From Tumebacillus algifaecis (GTDB lineage: Bacteria; Bacillota; Bacilli; Tumebacillales; Tumebacillaceae): a stretch of 64,000 nt of DNA. Of the stretch, positions 16,699 through 24,409 are shown piece after piece. The notes under the pieces are model-generated. The model was not told where the DNA came from and searched no databases. It saw only the letters and a program-made list of their open reading frames with translations. How positions within the stretch are numbered: position 1 is the first letter of the stretch; every line of letters starts with the position of its first letter. A program made the translations under genes and the position numbers. The stretch spans positions 3,705,501-3,769,500 of the forward strand of contig NZ_CP022657.1 of NCBI RefSeq assembly GCF_002243515.1. Reading direction: 5' to 3'.

Positions 16699-17376
16699 AT
16701 GAACAAACGAATTTTGCTGACCACGCTGCTCAGCACCGCTCTGATCTCAACGCTATTATCGGGCTGTGGCACCGACGAAGCCAAAGAGCCGGTCAAACAA
16801 TCCAACCAAAACAATAACCCCCAAGGCTCCACACCTGCCAAACAGAAACAGTATGCCAACAAGCCGGAAATGAAGATCGACATAGCAAAAGAATACACCG
16901 CTACCATCCAAACAAACAAAGGTGACATCAAGATCAAACTGTTAGATGACGCAGCTCCCGTCACCGTCAATAACTTCATCTTTCTGGCAAAAGATCACTA
17001 TTACGACGGTGTCACCTTCCATCGTGTGATCAAAGACTTCATGATCCAATCGGGCGACCCGACCGGCACCGGCGCGGGCGGCCCCGGCTATAAATTTGAA
17101 GACGAACTCCCGCCATCCAAGCCCTATGCAAAAGGCATTCTCGCCATGGCCAACGCAGGCCCCAACACGAACGGCAGTCAGTTCTTCATCGGCAGCGGCC
17201 CACAAGCCGAGGGACTGAACAATATTCCCAACTACACCGTGTTCGGAGAAGTGATCGAAGGCATTGAGGTCGTGGACAAGATCGCTGCCGTTCCCGTCGG
17301 AATGAGTCCGAGCGGTGAAAACAGCAAGCCCCAAGAAGACGTGCACATCAAAACGGTTACCATCGAAGAAAAATAA
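16699..17376 (+). CDS. Lipoprotein peptidyl-prolyl isomerase (cyclophilin)
   Basis: 225 aa. A signal peptide MNKRILLTTLLSTALISTLLSGC ends in the lipobox LSGC, followed by a charged linker and a cyclophilin domain (about 75-222). Typical cyclophilin residues are seen in FHRVIKDFMIQSGDPTGTGAGG, ANAGPNTNGSQFFI and TVFGEVIEG. It folds exported proteins at the outer face of the membrane. AACGGAGGA gives the ribosome site. A terminator follows at 17389. Confidence 0.92.
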   Translation: MNKRILLTTLLSTALISTLLSGCGTDEAKEPVKQSNQNNNPQGSTPAKQKQYANKPEMKIDIAKEYTATIQTNKGDIKIKLLDDAAPVTVNNFIFLAKDHYYDGVTFHRVIKDFMIQSGDPTGTGAGGPGYKFEDELPPSKPYAKGILAMANAGPNTNGSQFFIGSGPQAEGLNNIPNYTVFGEVIEGIEVVDKIAAVPVGMSPSGENSKPQEDVHIKTVTIEEK

Positions 17377-17388
17377 GAACAATTTACC

Positions 17389-17420
17389 ACGGCCCTCCAC
17401 AAATCAGGAGGGCCGTTTCA
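17389..17420 (+). terminator. Intrinsic terminator after cyclophilin gene
   Basis: ACGGCCCTCC / GGAGGGCCGT hairpin with a T-rich tail. Confidence 0.8.
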
Positions 17421-17500
17421 CTTTCGACAGAAGTTCTGTTTCCCGTCGATTTCCCGGGAAATTGTCGAACAAAATCGCCTTTACCTGCACAATTTAGCAC

Positions 17501-17527
17501 ACCTTTGGCTAGCAATTCCATATGCTG
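17501..17527 (+). promoter_or_regulatory. SigK-like promoter candidate
   Basis: AC (17501-17502), then CATATGCTG (17519-17527), spacer 16. It resembles the mother-cell sigma-K pattern AC-N16-CATAnnnTA and lies 29 bases upstream of the 17556 gene. Confidence 0.35.
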
Positions 17528-17555
17528 AAGGATCAATCAGCAGGAGGGTCTGTCG

Positions 17556-17990
17556 ATGGCTAGAAAATACCTTGGACGTAAACGCCGCCGCGAAGAGCGT
17601 CGCCTCTTACCACATGTTCCGTCCGACTTTATCGTACCGCCCCGCAATCCGCCCGGATTTGGTATCGTTCGAAAGGAACACTTTGAAGAGACTCCGTTGA
17701 TCACAGGGCAAATCTACTTCGATGACCCTTTTTACAACGTGATCTCACCGCCTCCTTTCGGCCCCGCTGACCCCGCCTATCCCCAATGGTTGAATGTCAT
17801 GCAGAAGGCGAAAGAACGCGACGAAAAGTGTCCGATCAGAGGCGAGACTCCACCCTGCCAAGCGGCTCGCGAGGCCTATCTTGAAGCAGCCCGCCAGTAT
17901 GCCTATGTCCTCGATCGCGTATACGGACTCAATCGCGTCCAGCCCGACCAAACTGGGCAACCTGCAAATAAGCGAAGAGATCGTACCTGA
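17556..17990 (+). CDS. Hypothetical protein beside gerP genes (144 aa)
   Basis: Basic N-terminus (MARKYLGRKRRREERR), a proline-rich middle (PPRNPPGFG, ISPPPFGPADPAYPQW) and a helical C-terminus. No family recognised. The start has AGGAGG about 9 bases upstream. Position next to spore germination genes and a SigK-like promoter suggests a spore coat role (inference). Its last seven residues NKRRDRT are encoded by one arm of a 25-bp palindrome and are identical to the last seven of the convergent gerPB-like gene. Confidence 0.7.
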   Translation: MARKYLGRKRRREERRLLPHVPSDFIVPPRNPPGFGIVRKEHFEETPLITGQIYFDDPFYNVISPPPFGPADPAYPQWLNVMQKAKERDEKCPIRGETPPCQAAREAYLEAARQYAYVLDRVYGLNRVQPDQTGQPANKRRDRT

Positions 17991-18020
17991 GCTGATCAGG
18001 TACGATCTCTTCGCTTATTT
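17966..18020. terminator. 25-bp perfect palindrome, shared terminator and C-termini
   Basis: Arms 17966-17990 and 17996-18020 are perfectly complementary with a 5-base loop and end in T3/A3. The stop codons of both convergent genes (17988-17990 plus strand, 17996-17998 minus strand) lie inside the arms. Each gene therefore ends with the same NKRRDRT-stop. It probably acts as a bidirectional terminator. Confidence 0.8.
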
Positions 18021-18262
18021 TGTCCGTTCCCTGACGTCCCGTTCTCTGTTGCCACCGGCAACCCCTCTTGTTTCAAGATCGGTTCGAGTTCCTGATGAAT
18101 TTTATTCTCAAGTATTTCGTGAGCTTGTTGCTCCGTCACCTGTTCTGTAATGACCTCCGCACGGGCCTTGATGGCGCCGCTGGAACCAATTTGCAGGATC
18201 GAAGAGCTCGTCATTGTATTGACAGTAATCGAGCCAATACGAATGGTTTGGTTGACGCGCAT
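17996..18262 (-). CDS. Spore germination protein GerPB-like
   Basis: 88 aa. The beginning MRVNQTIRIGSITVNTMTSS with SILQIGSSGAIKA closely follows the GerPB pattern (YINQTI...SSILQIGSAGSI). GerP proteins help germinants pass the spore coat. It lies 14 bases after the GerPA/F-like gene in the same direction. The C-terminal NKRRDRT comes from the palindromic terminator and is probably not conserved. Confidence 0.8.
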   Translation of the reverse strand: MRVNQTIRIGSITVNTMTSSSILQIGSSGAIKARAEVITEQVTEQQAHEILENKIHQELEPILKQEGLPVATENGTSGNGQNKRRDRT

Positions 18263-18276
18263 CGTTTCACCTCCCG

Positions 18277-18498
18277 TTAGATAGCAGCGATTATATTTTC
18301 GTCTAGCACATCGTTATCGTTCGTATTTGTCGATGAGATCACATTATACGTTTGCGGGAAATCACCCGTATTAAACGATCCGGAACCGGCATACGTTTTG
18401 GCCGTCGTTTTTGGTGAAATGAGACCTACATCCCCGATGCTCAAGACTCCCCCCGAAGAGATGTTGATCACTTTTAGACTGCCGAGAATTGCAGGCAC
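18277..18498 (-). CDS. Spore germination protein GerPA/GerPF family
   Basis: 73 aa. The family signature is clear: PAILGSLKVINISSGGVLSIGD, then SPKTTAKTYAGSGSFNTGDFP and ending with NDNDVLDEN. I chose GTG at 18498 (GAGGTGG 5-6 bases before it) because the protein then begins VPAIL like the family's usual MPAIV and has the family length. The longer ATG-initiated frame adds 32 unrelated residues. It is divergent from a second GerPA/F gene at 18639. Confidence 0.85.
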   Translation of the reverse strand: MPAILGSLKVINISSGGVLSIGDVGLISPKTTAKTYAGSGSFNTGDFPQTYNVISSTNTNDNDVLDENIIAAI

Positions 18499-18572
18499 GA
18501 CGCCACCACCTCTGCCTAGATTCATTTCTATGGGCAGTCTATGCGTGGCAAATGACATGGGTGAGTGCCTGC

Positions 18573-18600
18573 ACAATTTCCACATGAACTGCATATCTTA
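18573..18600 (+). promoter_or_regulatory. SigK-type promoter of the plus-strand gerP genes
   Basis: AC at 18573-18574 and CATATCTTA at 18592-18600, spacer 17. The -10 matches the sigma-K CATAnnnTA form exactly, and gerP genes are known to be mother-cell (SigK) genes. Confidence 0.55.
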
Positions 18601-18638
18601 CTACCAGTGAAATTGTCAACGTAAAAGGAGCGAGTGCC

Positions 18639-18860
18639 ATGCCATCCGTGGTCGGTGGTCCGATCAAAATCATCAGCGTATCAGGCGGCACCCTCATCTT
18701 TGGCGACTCCGGGTTTATTGCGCCTAAAAGCGCCTCTAAATCTTACAGCGGCTCTGGCGGCGGCTTGACCGGCGATTTCCCGGTGACGATCAACGGAATC
18801 AACAACACCTCAACGGTTGATCCAGATGTCGTCGATAGTAGCAACGCAACAGGAGTGTAA
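18639..18860 (+). CDS. Spore germination protein GerPA/GerPF family
   Basis: 73 aa: MPSVVGGPIKIISVSGGTLIFGDSGFIAPKSASKS..., then GSGGGLTGDFPVTING and DPDVVDSS, matching GerPF/GerPA along the full length. ATG preceded by AAAGGAG. First gene of a three-gene plus-strand gerP group (18639, 18865, 19164). Confidence 0.88.
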   Translation: MPSVVGGPIKIISVSGGTLIFGDSGFIAPKSASKSYSGSGGGLTGDFPVTINGINNTSTVDPDVVDSSNATGV

Positions 18861-18864
18861 CCCG

Positions 18865-19167
18865 ATGTTTCAACGCTCTCGCCCCAAACAAACGATCGTT
18901 CATGAGATGTTTGTGCTTGCTGTCGGCTTCTCAGGCGTTGTGCACATTGGCGACGTCTGGCAAGGCGTAAGTCCGTTCGACTACAGTGAAGCCTATGCCG
19001 GGTACCGCGGAGCTGCTAGTTACGCCACCGAAGGTACGTTCAAAGAGATAGTCAACAATCGTCTACATTATGCAGACCAGATTGACGAAGATGTCCGTGA
19101 TGACAACATTCTGGGAGAGAAATTGGAAGTCTTCCTCCCCAACACAAGAGGTGTAAGTTCCCGATGA
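18865..19167 (+). CDS. GerPE-like spore germination protein
   Basis: 100 aa beginning MFQRSRPKQTIVHEMF. The segment FVLAVGFSGVVHIGDVWQGVSPFDYSEAYAG fits the GerPE pattern of a short strand ending in xxIGDS followed by polar sequence. ATG has AGGAG about 8 bases upstream; it begins just after the previous stop and overlaps the next gene's ATG by 4 bases. Assignment to GerPE rather than another GerP member is moderate. Confidence 0.65.
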   Translation: MFQRSRPKQTIVHEMFVLAVGFSGVVHIGDVWQGVSPFDYSEAYAGYRGAASYATEGTFKEIVNNRLHYADQIDEDVRDDNILGEKLEVFLPNTRGVSSR

Positions 19168-19364
19168 AAAAAGTCAAACTCAATGTGGTCAACAACGGCG
19201 ACCTGCAAGTGGGGAAGTTCAAAATCAATACGGTGACCGCCTCCGCTGTCGTATTACTTGGCGATGCTGAAATCATCACTCCGCGTACCGCGTCGGTTAC
19301 TCGTGGTGTTCGACCTATTGGCGCTATCGTTCCCGCAGTTTCAGGTCCAGTCGGCAGAAGCTAA
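19164..19364 (+). CDS. GerPD-like spore germination protein
   Basis: 66 aa: KLNVVNNGDLQVGKFKINTVTASAVVLLGDAEIITP matches the GerPD pattern (VVNRxLxVGxIxINxxSSSSVxLIGD). ATG overlaps the upstream stop (ATGA). Ends in a bidirectional terminator. No GerPC (about 200 aa) is found anywhere in the cluster. Confidence 0.8.
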   Translation: MKKVKLNVVNNGDLQVGKFKINTVTASAVVLLGDAEIITPRTASVTRGVRPIGAIVPAVSGPVGRS

Positions 19365-19407
19365 AAACACCCTCTTGACAGTCACGACTGCCAAGAGGGT
19401 GTTTTTA
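19363..19407. terminator. Bidirectional terminator between gerPD-like gene and etfA
   Basis: Long stem AAAAACACCCTCTTG / CAAGAGGGTGTTTTT with an inner CAGT/ACTG extension. Confidence 0.9.
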
Positions 19408-19436
19408 TGGAAAACCAAGTTCTTTGGAAAAGCCGA

Positions 19437-20423
19437 TTACTCAGCCAACACTTTTTTCAATTCTTCGGTCAGAATCGGCACGATGTCAAAGAGGTCGCCG
19501 ACGATGCCGTAGTCTGCCACTTTGAAGATCGGAGCTTCCGGGTCTTTATTAATCGCTACGATCACTTTCGAGTTCGACATACCTGCCAAGTGCTGAATCG
19601 CACCCGAGATGCCGACTGCAAAATACAGGTCTGGAGTTACTACCTTACCGGTTTGACCGATCTGCAACGCGTAGTCGCAGTAGTCCGCATCGCAAGCACC
19701 GCGCGAAGCACCGACAGCCGCACCGAGCACTTCTGCCAGGTCATACAACGGCTTGAAGCCTTCTTGCGATTTGACGCCACGACCACCGGAAACAATGATT
19801 TTCGCCTCCGACAGGTCAACGCCACCGGTCGATTTTTTCACCACTTCTTTGATGAAGGTGCGCAGGGAATCGGCCGAGAGCTCCGCCCACACTTTCACTT
19901 CTTTATCGGCCGAACGAGAAACGTCAGGCTCGCCTGCAGTCAGGTTGTTCGGGCGAACGGTTGCAAATACGATTTCGCCAGCCACTGTGTTTTTAGTAAA
20001 CGCCTTACCTGCATAGATCGGACGGGTGAACACCAAGTTGCCACCGTCTTCGGTCACGTCGATGATGTCAGAAACTTGACCTGCCGCGAAACGTGCAGCT
20101 ACTTTCGGTGCCAAGTCGCGACCGATCGCGGAATGGGACATCAACACGAGATTCGGGTTGACCTCTTTGATCATCGCGTCGAGTACCGCTGCATATGCAT
20201 CCGGCACGTAGTTTTCAAACTGCGCGTCATCTGCCACCAGCACTTTATCGGCGCCGTAGTGAGCCAGTGCTGCCGTATCGATGGTACTGCCGTTGTTGCT
20301 GATGATGGAAGCGATCACCGTGCCGCCGTTCGCCAGTCGCTTTGCAGCCGACAGCATTTCAAAAGTCACGTTGCGGACTGCGCCGTTGCGCAGGTCTGCC
20401 AATACGAGAATCGTTCTGCTCAT
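19437..20423 (-). CDS. etfA: Electron transfer flavoprotein alpha subunit
   Basis: 328 aa. The C-terminal FAD-binding domain is typical: SGGRGVKSQEGF, GAAVGASRGACDADYC, IGQTGKVVTPDLY, GISGAIQHLAGMSNSKVIVAINKDPEAPIF. With EtfB it carries electrons from acyl-CoA dehydrogenases. It follows etfB by 40 bases, and fadR is next upstream, giving the fatty-acid-oxidation order fadR-etfB-etfA. Confidence 0.95.
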   Translation of the reverse strand: MSRTILVLADLRNGAVRNVTFEMLSAAKRLANGGTVIASIISNNGSTIDTAALAHYGADKVLVADDAQFENYVPDAYAAVLDAMIKEVNPNLVLMSHSAIGRDLAPKVAARFAAGQVSDIIDVTEDGGNLVFTRPIYAGKAFTKNTVAGEIVFATVRPNNLTAGEPDVSRSADKEVKVWAELSADSLRTFIKEVVKKSTGGVDLSEAKIIVSGGRGVKSQEGFKPLYDLAEVLGAAVGASRGACDADYCDYALQIGQTGKVVTPDLYFAVGISGAIQHLAGMSNSKVIVAINKDPEAPIFKVADYGIVGDLFDIVPILTEELKKVLAE

Positions 20424-20463
20424 GTTTAGTGCTCCTCTCTGTCTTTCAAGTTACAATCCCAAG

Positions 20464-21228
20464 TTACAGGACTTTCGCTTCAGTGCGCAGCAAGCCGACC
20501 AGTTCTTTGACGCGCGATTCGTTGTCGCCTTCCAAAATACGACCGCCCGTTTTGGCAGCAGGCAGGAACGTTTCCAAAACGACAGACTTCTTCGCGATAT
20601 CGCCAGCCACGTTCAGGTCGCCTGCGCCCGGGTTCGCCAGCGGCTTCTTGTTCGCTTTGCGAATGCCGATCAGAGACGGGTAGCGCGGGTCGTTCAGACC
20701 TTGCTGAGCGGTGACGAGGATCGGCAGTTTGCCGCCGACGACCTCAAGGTCGCCTTCCGCATCACGGTGCGCGACAACGTCAGTACCGTTCACTTCCAGT
20801 TTGGTGATCGTGCCGATGTGCGGGATGTTCAACAGCTCTGCCACACGGATCGCCACTTGGCCAGAACCGTCGTCAACCGCTTGGTTGCCGCAGAGGATGA
20901 TGTCGTACGCTTGATCTTTCAGGTAGGCCGCCAACACGTTGGATGCGGTGTATTCGTCGCCAAAAAGGGATTCGTCGGTGATGTGTACCGCTTCATCAGC
21001 ACCCATCGCCAAAGCGGTGCGCAGCGCTTCTTGTGCACGCTCCGGACCGATGGTGATGACAGTCACCGAACCGCCATTTGCGTCGCGCAGTTTGATTGCT
21101 TCTTCAACCGCATATTCATCATACGGGTTCATGACAAAACGAACGCCGTCTTCTTTAACTTGGCCGTTCTCGACAACGATCTTTTCCTCAGTATCAAACG
21201 TTTGTTTGAGGCACACGAAAATATTCAT
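20464..21228 (-). CDS. etfB: Electron transfer flavoprotein beta subunit
   Basis: 254 aa: MNIFVCLKQTFDTEEKIVVE start, MNPYDEYAVEEAIKL, the AMP-binding region ILCGNQAVDDGSGQVAIRVAELL and GLNDPRYPSLIGIRKANKKP. Forms the ETF heterodimer with EtfA. ATG has AAAGGAG about 8 bases before. Lies 45 bases downstream of the fadR gene. Confidence 0.95.
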   Translation of the reverse strand: MNIFVCLKQTFDTEEKIVVENGQVKEDGVRFVMNPYDEYAVEEAIKLRDANGGSVTVITIGPERAQEALRTALAMGADEAVHITDESLFGDEYTASNVLAAYLKDQAYDIILCGNQAVDDGSGQVAIRVAELLNIPHIGTITKLEVNGTDVVAHRDAEGDLEVVGGKLPILVTAQQGLNDPRYPSLIGIRKANKKPLANPGAGDLNVAGDIAKKSVVLETFLPAAKTGGRILEGDNESRVKELVGLLRTEAKVL

Positions 21229-21273
21229 CGGTGTGAACTCCTTTCAGACTTGAAATCCAAGTGTTATGCATTG

Positions 21274-21873
21274 CTAGGTGCGAAGTCCGCCGACCATCAC
21301 ATCGTAGACCGGATCGATCAATGACTCCAGGTCATACTTTGCCCCAGTGAGAATCCAGGCGGTCACAGTCTCGTCCATCGTGCCGAAAATCATACGACGG
21401 GCAATTCTCTTATCCATACTTTCTCGAAAAACGCCAGATTCAATGCCCATCAGAATGATCTTGTCGATGATGTGGTAGTACGGACGGATGATGTCACCGA
21501 TCTGCTTACGCATCTCCGCGTTCGACTGGCGCAGATGAACTTGTGTAAACATCGCCAAATCTGGATTGCTGCCGAGGGTTCCAAAATAGATGGAGATCAA
21601 TCCTCTTAATGATTCGGCCGCATCTCCGCCCCCGAGATTCAATTCGTCGTGAATTCGATCAACAATCGTGCCGATCGTCTCGCGAAGGATCGAGATGAGA
21701 ATGTCTTCTTTGTTCTTAAAATACAGATATACGGTGCCATCTGCGACCCCCGCTTCCCGCGCAATCTTAGAGATTGGTGCGTTGTGATAGCCTGCTTGGC
21801 CGATCACTTTGACAGCGGCGCCAAGGATCGCCTCGTACTTTTCATTGTTCTTCTTTTGTGCGATCGTCCTCAC
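21274..21873 (-). CDS. fadR: TetR-family regulator of fatty acid oxidation (FadR-like)
   Basis: About 199 aa. The TetR helix-turn-helix ISKIAREAGVADGTVYLYFKNKEDIL and the C-terminal ARRMIFGTMDETVTAWI closely follow Bacillus FadR, a long-chain acyl-CoA-responsive repressor of beta-oxidation genes. An in-frame ATG at 21897 lies only about 5 bases after the predicted transcription start and inside the operator, so I prefer GTG 21873; it lacks a good ribosome site, so the true start is uncertain. Downstream are etfB and etfA. No acyl-CoA ligase or FadB is in the window. Confidence 0.85.
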   Translation of the reverse strand: MRTIAQKKNNEKYEAILGAAVKVIGQAGYHNAPISKIAREAGVADGTVYLYFKNKEDILISILRETIGTIVDRIHDELNLGGGDAAESLRGLISIYFGTLGSNPDLAMFTQVHLRQSNAEMRKQIGDIIRPYYHIIDKIILMGIESGVFRESMDKRIARRMIFGTMDETVTAWILTGAKYDLESLIDPVYDVMVGGLRT

Positions 21874-21877
21874 CTCA

Positions 21878-21897
21878 ATGAATGAGTGTCCATTCAT
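21878..21897. promoter_or_regulatory. FadR operator
   Basis: Palindrome ATGAATG-AGTGTC-CATTCAT. The core TGAATGAGTGTCCATTCA differs from the Bacillus FadR box TGAATGAnTAnTCATTCA at only two positions. It lies immediately downstream of the promoter start point, so FadR should repress its own fadR-etfBA operon. Confidence 0.75.
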
Positions 21898-21908
21898 TTC
21901 ATACTATT

Positions 21909-21937
21909 ATTTTAGAATAGGCAGTCAAATCCGTCAA
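21909..21937 (-). promoter_or_regulatory. Promoter of fadR-etfBA
   Basis: Minus strand -35 TTGACG (21932-21937), -10 TAAAAT (21909-21914), spacer 17. Start point is predicted near 21902, next to the FadR box. Confidence 0.7.
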
Positions 21938-21954
21938 CTGCTGTTACGAAAACG

Positions 21955-22225
21955 ACAAAAAAGCGACCTGCCGCTCTGGGAGGTCGCTTTTGCTTGTGGG
22001 CGTTAACCTATGTAGGTACCCCGCAGATGCCGTCGAGCCCCATGTTTCAGAACCTGCTCTCGCAGGTGGGTGACCCGTCATCAGTTTTTGACTTCCCAAT
22101 CGTCTTTTACAAGAGGTGGGCCTGTCATACGCCAACAAGTTCTGTCTCCCAAGAAACACTCAAGGTTCAAAACAGTTGGACCCTAACGTACACCGCAGGA
22201 ATCTCTTGATTGTGTCAAGTGTTCG
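21955..22225 (-). ncRNA. ssrS: Structured small RNA, probably 6S RNA
   Basis: No ORF fits this interval. On the minus strand the 5' part TTCCTGCGGTGTACGTTAGG can close with 3' TAACGCCCACAAGC (CGTTA/TAACG, GTG/CAC). The 3' half contains GGCTCGACGGCATCTGCGG, similar to 6S RNA 3' sequences I recall. The RNA ends in a strong terminator (21957-21991, AAAGCGACCT/AGGTCGCTTT). Length about 200-270 fits 6S. The family call is from memory of consensus, so moderate. A promoter-like TTGTGA-N17-TAGGAT further upstream (about 22269-22297) would start a longer form. Confidence 0.55.
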
Positions 22226-22416
22226 AGTTTACGTCTTCGTTCTAGTGTTGCCCCGAAGCGATGTCTTTATCCTACAGCATGCGGCCACACTTCACAACAT
22301 CAGACTTCAAACAAACGACTTCAAAAGAACGAGCAACTCCAAAAGAAATCGAACTGAGACTGTGAGAGATCATCTTCCTAGCGTGCACCCATCTTGATAA
22401 ATTTCTGCCAGATGAC

Positions 22417-23148
22417 TTACAGAGACTCCGGCTCTGGTCGTAGCGGCAACAACGGCATCAGGTTAGGCGCAATGATTTCGATCGAGTTCAGGTAACTGCT
22501 CAAGTAAAGGAACAAAAAAGCCAGCGTGTCCGCTCCGGCCGCCACCGGGCCAAGCGTGCTTTCTTCTGACGGAAAGTAGCGCACCTCACCTGTTGCTGAC
22601 GTTTGATACACCACCAGCCCCACGTCTAGCACAAACACCCCGCTGATCCGTTCTGCAAGCGGCCAAGTTGACTGTTCATCAGCCAGAACGCTTGCGATCT
22701 CATCCAGAGTCAATTCGCTGGTTCGAGCCACGATCAGACCGAGCGTATACGGATGCTCGTTCATCAACTCCAAACCGCCAGTGTACCCTTTTTTCGTCAT
22801 CTTCCGCAGTTGCCGCACAGAACGTATCTGGTGTGCTTCTTCCACCAACAACCCCGCTGTCAACACCTCCAGCGTCTGTACGACCGCCCCTGTCGTCTCC
22901 GCGGGGATGATCTCTTGCTTCCCAGCACGTAACTGTGGCGTCTTCAAGCGGTCATATATCACCAAGTCACACATTTCCGAAACGGTGCCATCAAGCGAAA
23001 AGACCTGCCCTCTGCACCCGGCGAACGCCGCAGGCATTTTCACAAGCAAAAAATTGGCCAACTGTTCCCGAAATGGTGCAAGTTCGACAAAATTCACATT
23101 TTGTTCACTTTTTATCCCTTCATAAAATAAGGCCCACAGATCTTCCAT
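22417..23148 (-). CDS. DUF6602-like protein, degenerate nuclease fold
   Basis: 243 aa. The middle resembles DUF6602 (PD-(D/E)XK-like) proteins: an REQLANFLLVKMPAAF helix, SEMCDLVIYDRLKTPQL (metal-binding Asp) and EIIPAETTGAVVQTLEVLT. The usual Glu-Val-Lys of the motif is Glu-Val-Leu-Thr here, so the catalytic Lys is missing and nuclease activity is doubtful. No methylase or restriction partner adjoins it. AAGGGTGG lies upstream of the ATG. Confidence 0.55.
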   Translation of the reverse strand: MEDLWALFYEGIKSEQNVNFVELAPFREQLANFLLVKMPAAFAGCRGQVFSLDGTVSEMCDLVIYDRLKTPQLRAGKQEIIPAETTGAVVQTLEVLTAGLLVEEAHQIRSVRQLRKMTKKGYTGGLELMNEHPYTLGLIVARTSELTLDEIASVLADEQSTWPLAERISGVFVLDVGLVVYQTSATGEVRYFPSEESTLGPVAAGADTLAFLFLYLSSYLNSIEIIAPNLMPLLPLRPEPESL

Positions 23149-23262
23149 CCACCTACGCCACCCTTATCATAAAGTCTTTTCCCCAGTATCGCAGACATGA
23201 TATTCTTTTGCCAAATTCGCACACTCTATTGTTAGCGCTTGGAACAGAAAGGAGCCGATCGC

Positions 23263-24405
23263 ATGCTGATTTTCGAACTCGCCATCATCTTGGTTGCAAC
23301 AAAACTGGCTGGCGACCTGGCCGTACGGCTCGGCCAACCTTCCGTCTTAGGTAAACTGCTGATCGGTCTGCTCCTCGGTCCTTCCCTGCTCGGACTGATT
23401 GAAAACACCGAGGTGTTACATGAGCTCTCACAAATCGGTGTCATCCTGCTGATGTTCATCGCCGGCTTGGAGACCGATGTCCAAGAATTCAAACGATCAG
23501 GCAAAGCAGGCTCTCTGGTTGGATTCGGTGGGATCATCGCACCGCTTGGCATCGGGTACCTGTGTGGCTACCTCCTCGGCTTGGACACACTGCCCTCCAT
23601 TTTTCTCGGACTGCTCCTGTCCGCGACGAGCGTATCGATCACCGTGCAGTCCCTACGTGAGATGGGCCGTCTCAATTCCCGTGAAGGCACGACTCTGATG
23701 AGCGCTGCCGTCATTGATGACGTGGTGGTGGTCATCCTGCTCGCCTTCTTGCTCAGCTTTGCTGGCGGCGATGTCAACCTACCGCTATTGCTCGGCAAAA
23801 AAGCTGCGTTCTTCCTGATCTCCATCCTCGTCGGCTGGAAAGTGGTGCCGTGGCTGTTGCAAAAAATAACATCATTGCGCGTCACCGAGCCTGTGGTCAC
23901 GATCGGAATTTCACTTTGCTTCCTCTTTGCTTGGTTTGCAGAAACCACCGGAGTGGCGGCGATCATCGGCGCCTACATCGCGGGCGTTTCCATCGGGCAA
24001 TCCAAGCAAAAGCAAGAAGTGATGCACAAAACGGAAACGATCGCCTACGCGTTCTTCGTCCCGGTCTTCTTCACTTCGATTGGCGTGATGACCGACGTGC
24101 AAGGCATCGGTAACAACTGGTGGCTTGCCGTAGTGCTCAGTATCGTCGCTGTGCTGACCAAATGGGTCGGCTCTGGCTTAGGTGCGAAGCTGGCCGGTTT
24201 CTCCACCCGCAGTTCGCTCGCCGTCGGGGCCGGTATGGTCTCGCGGGGCGAAGTAGCACTGATCATCGCAGCCATCGGGTTGGAAGCGAACCTGCTCGAC
24301 AAATCGCTGTTTGCGGTACTCGTGGTCGTCGTGCTGGTTACGACCGTCGTGACCCCGCCTTTGTTGAAACTAACCTTTCCCAAACATGAGAAAAAGGCCC
24401 CCTGA
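23263..24405 (+). CDS. Kef-type cation/proton antiporter (CPA2)
   Basis: 380 aa, about 12-13 hydrophobic segments. CPA2 family marks: AGLETDVQEFKRSGKAGSLVG, AVIDDVVVVILLAF with the paired acidic residue, and GMVSRGEVALIIA. It exchanges Na+ or K+ for H+ and has no C-terminal TrkA domain. ATG at 23263 has AAAGGAG 10 bases upstream. Its TGA (24403-24405) lies in what was the loop of its terminator, which is now split by the mobile block starting at 24410. Confidence 0.9.
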   Translation: MLIFELAIILVATKLAGDLAVRLGQPSVLGKLLIGLLLGPSLLGLIENTEVLHELSQIGVILLMFIAGLETDVQEFKRSGKAGSLVGFGGIIAPLGIGYLCGYLLGLDTLPSIFLGLLLSATSVSITVQSLREMGRLNSREGTTLMSAAVIDDVVVVILLAFLLSFAGGDVNLPLLLGKKAAFFLISILVGWKVVPWLLQKITSLRVTEPVVTIGISLCFLFAWFAETTGVAAIIGAYIAGVSIGQSKQKQEVMHKTETIAYAFFVPVFFTSIGVMTDVQGIGNNWWLAVVLSIVAVLTKWVGSGLGAKLAGFSTRSSLAVGAGMVSRGEVALIIAAIGLEANLLDKSLFAVLVVVVLVTTVVTPPLLKLTFPKHEKKAP

Positions 24406-24409
24406 GCAG
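24402..24409 (+). repeat. 8-bp target duplication, left copy
   Basis: CTGAGCAG, repeated exactly at 27859-27866. The element's outer inverted repeats AGAGCACTG (24410-24418) and CAGTGCTCT (27850-27858) abut the two copies. Confidence 0.85.
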
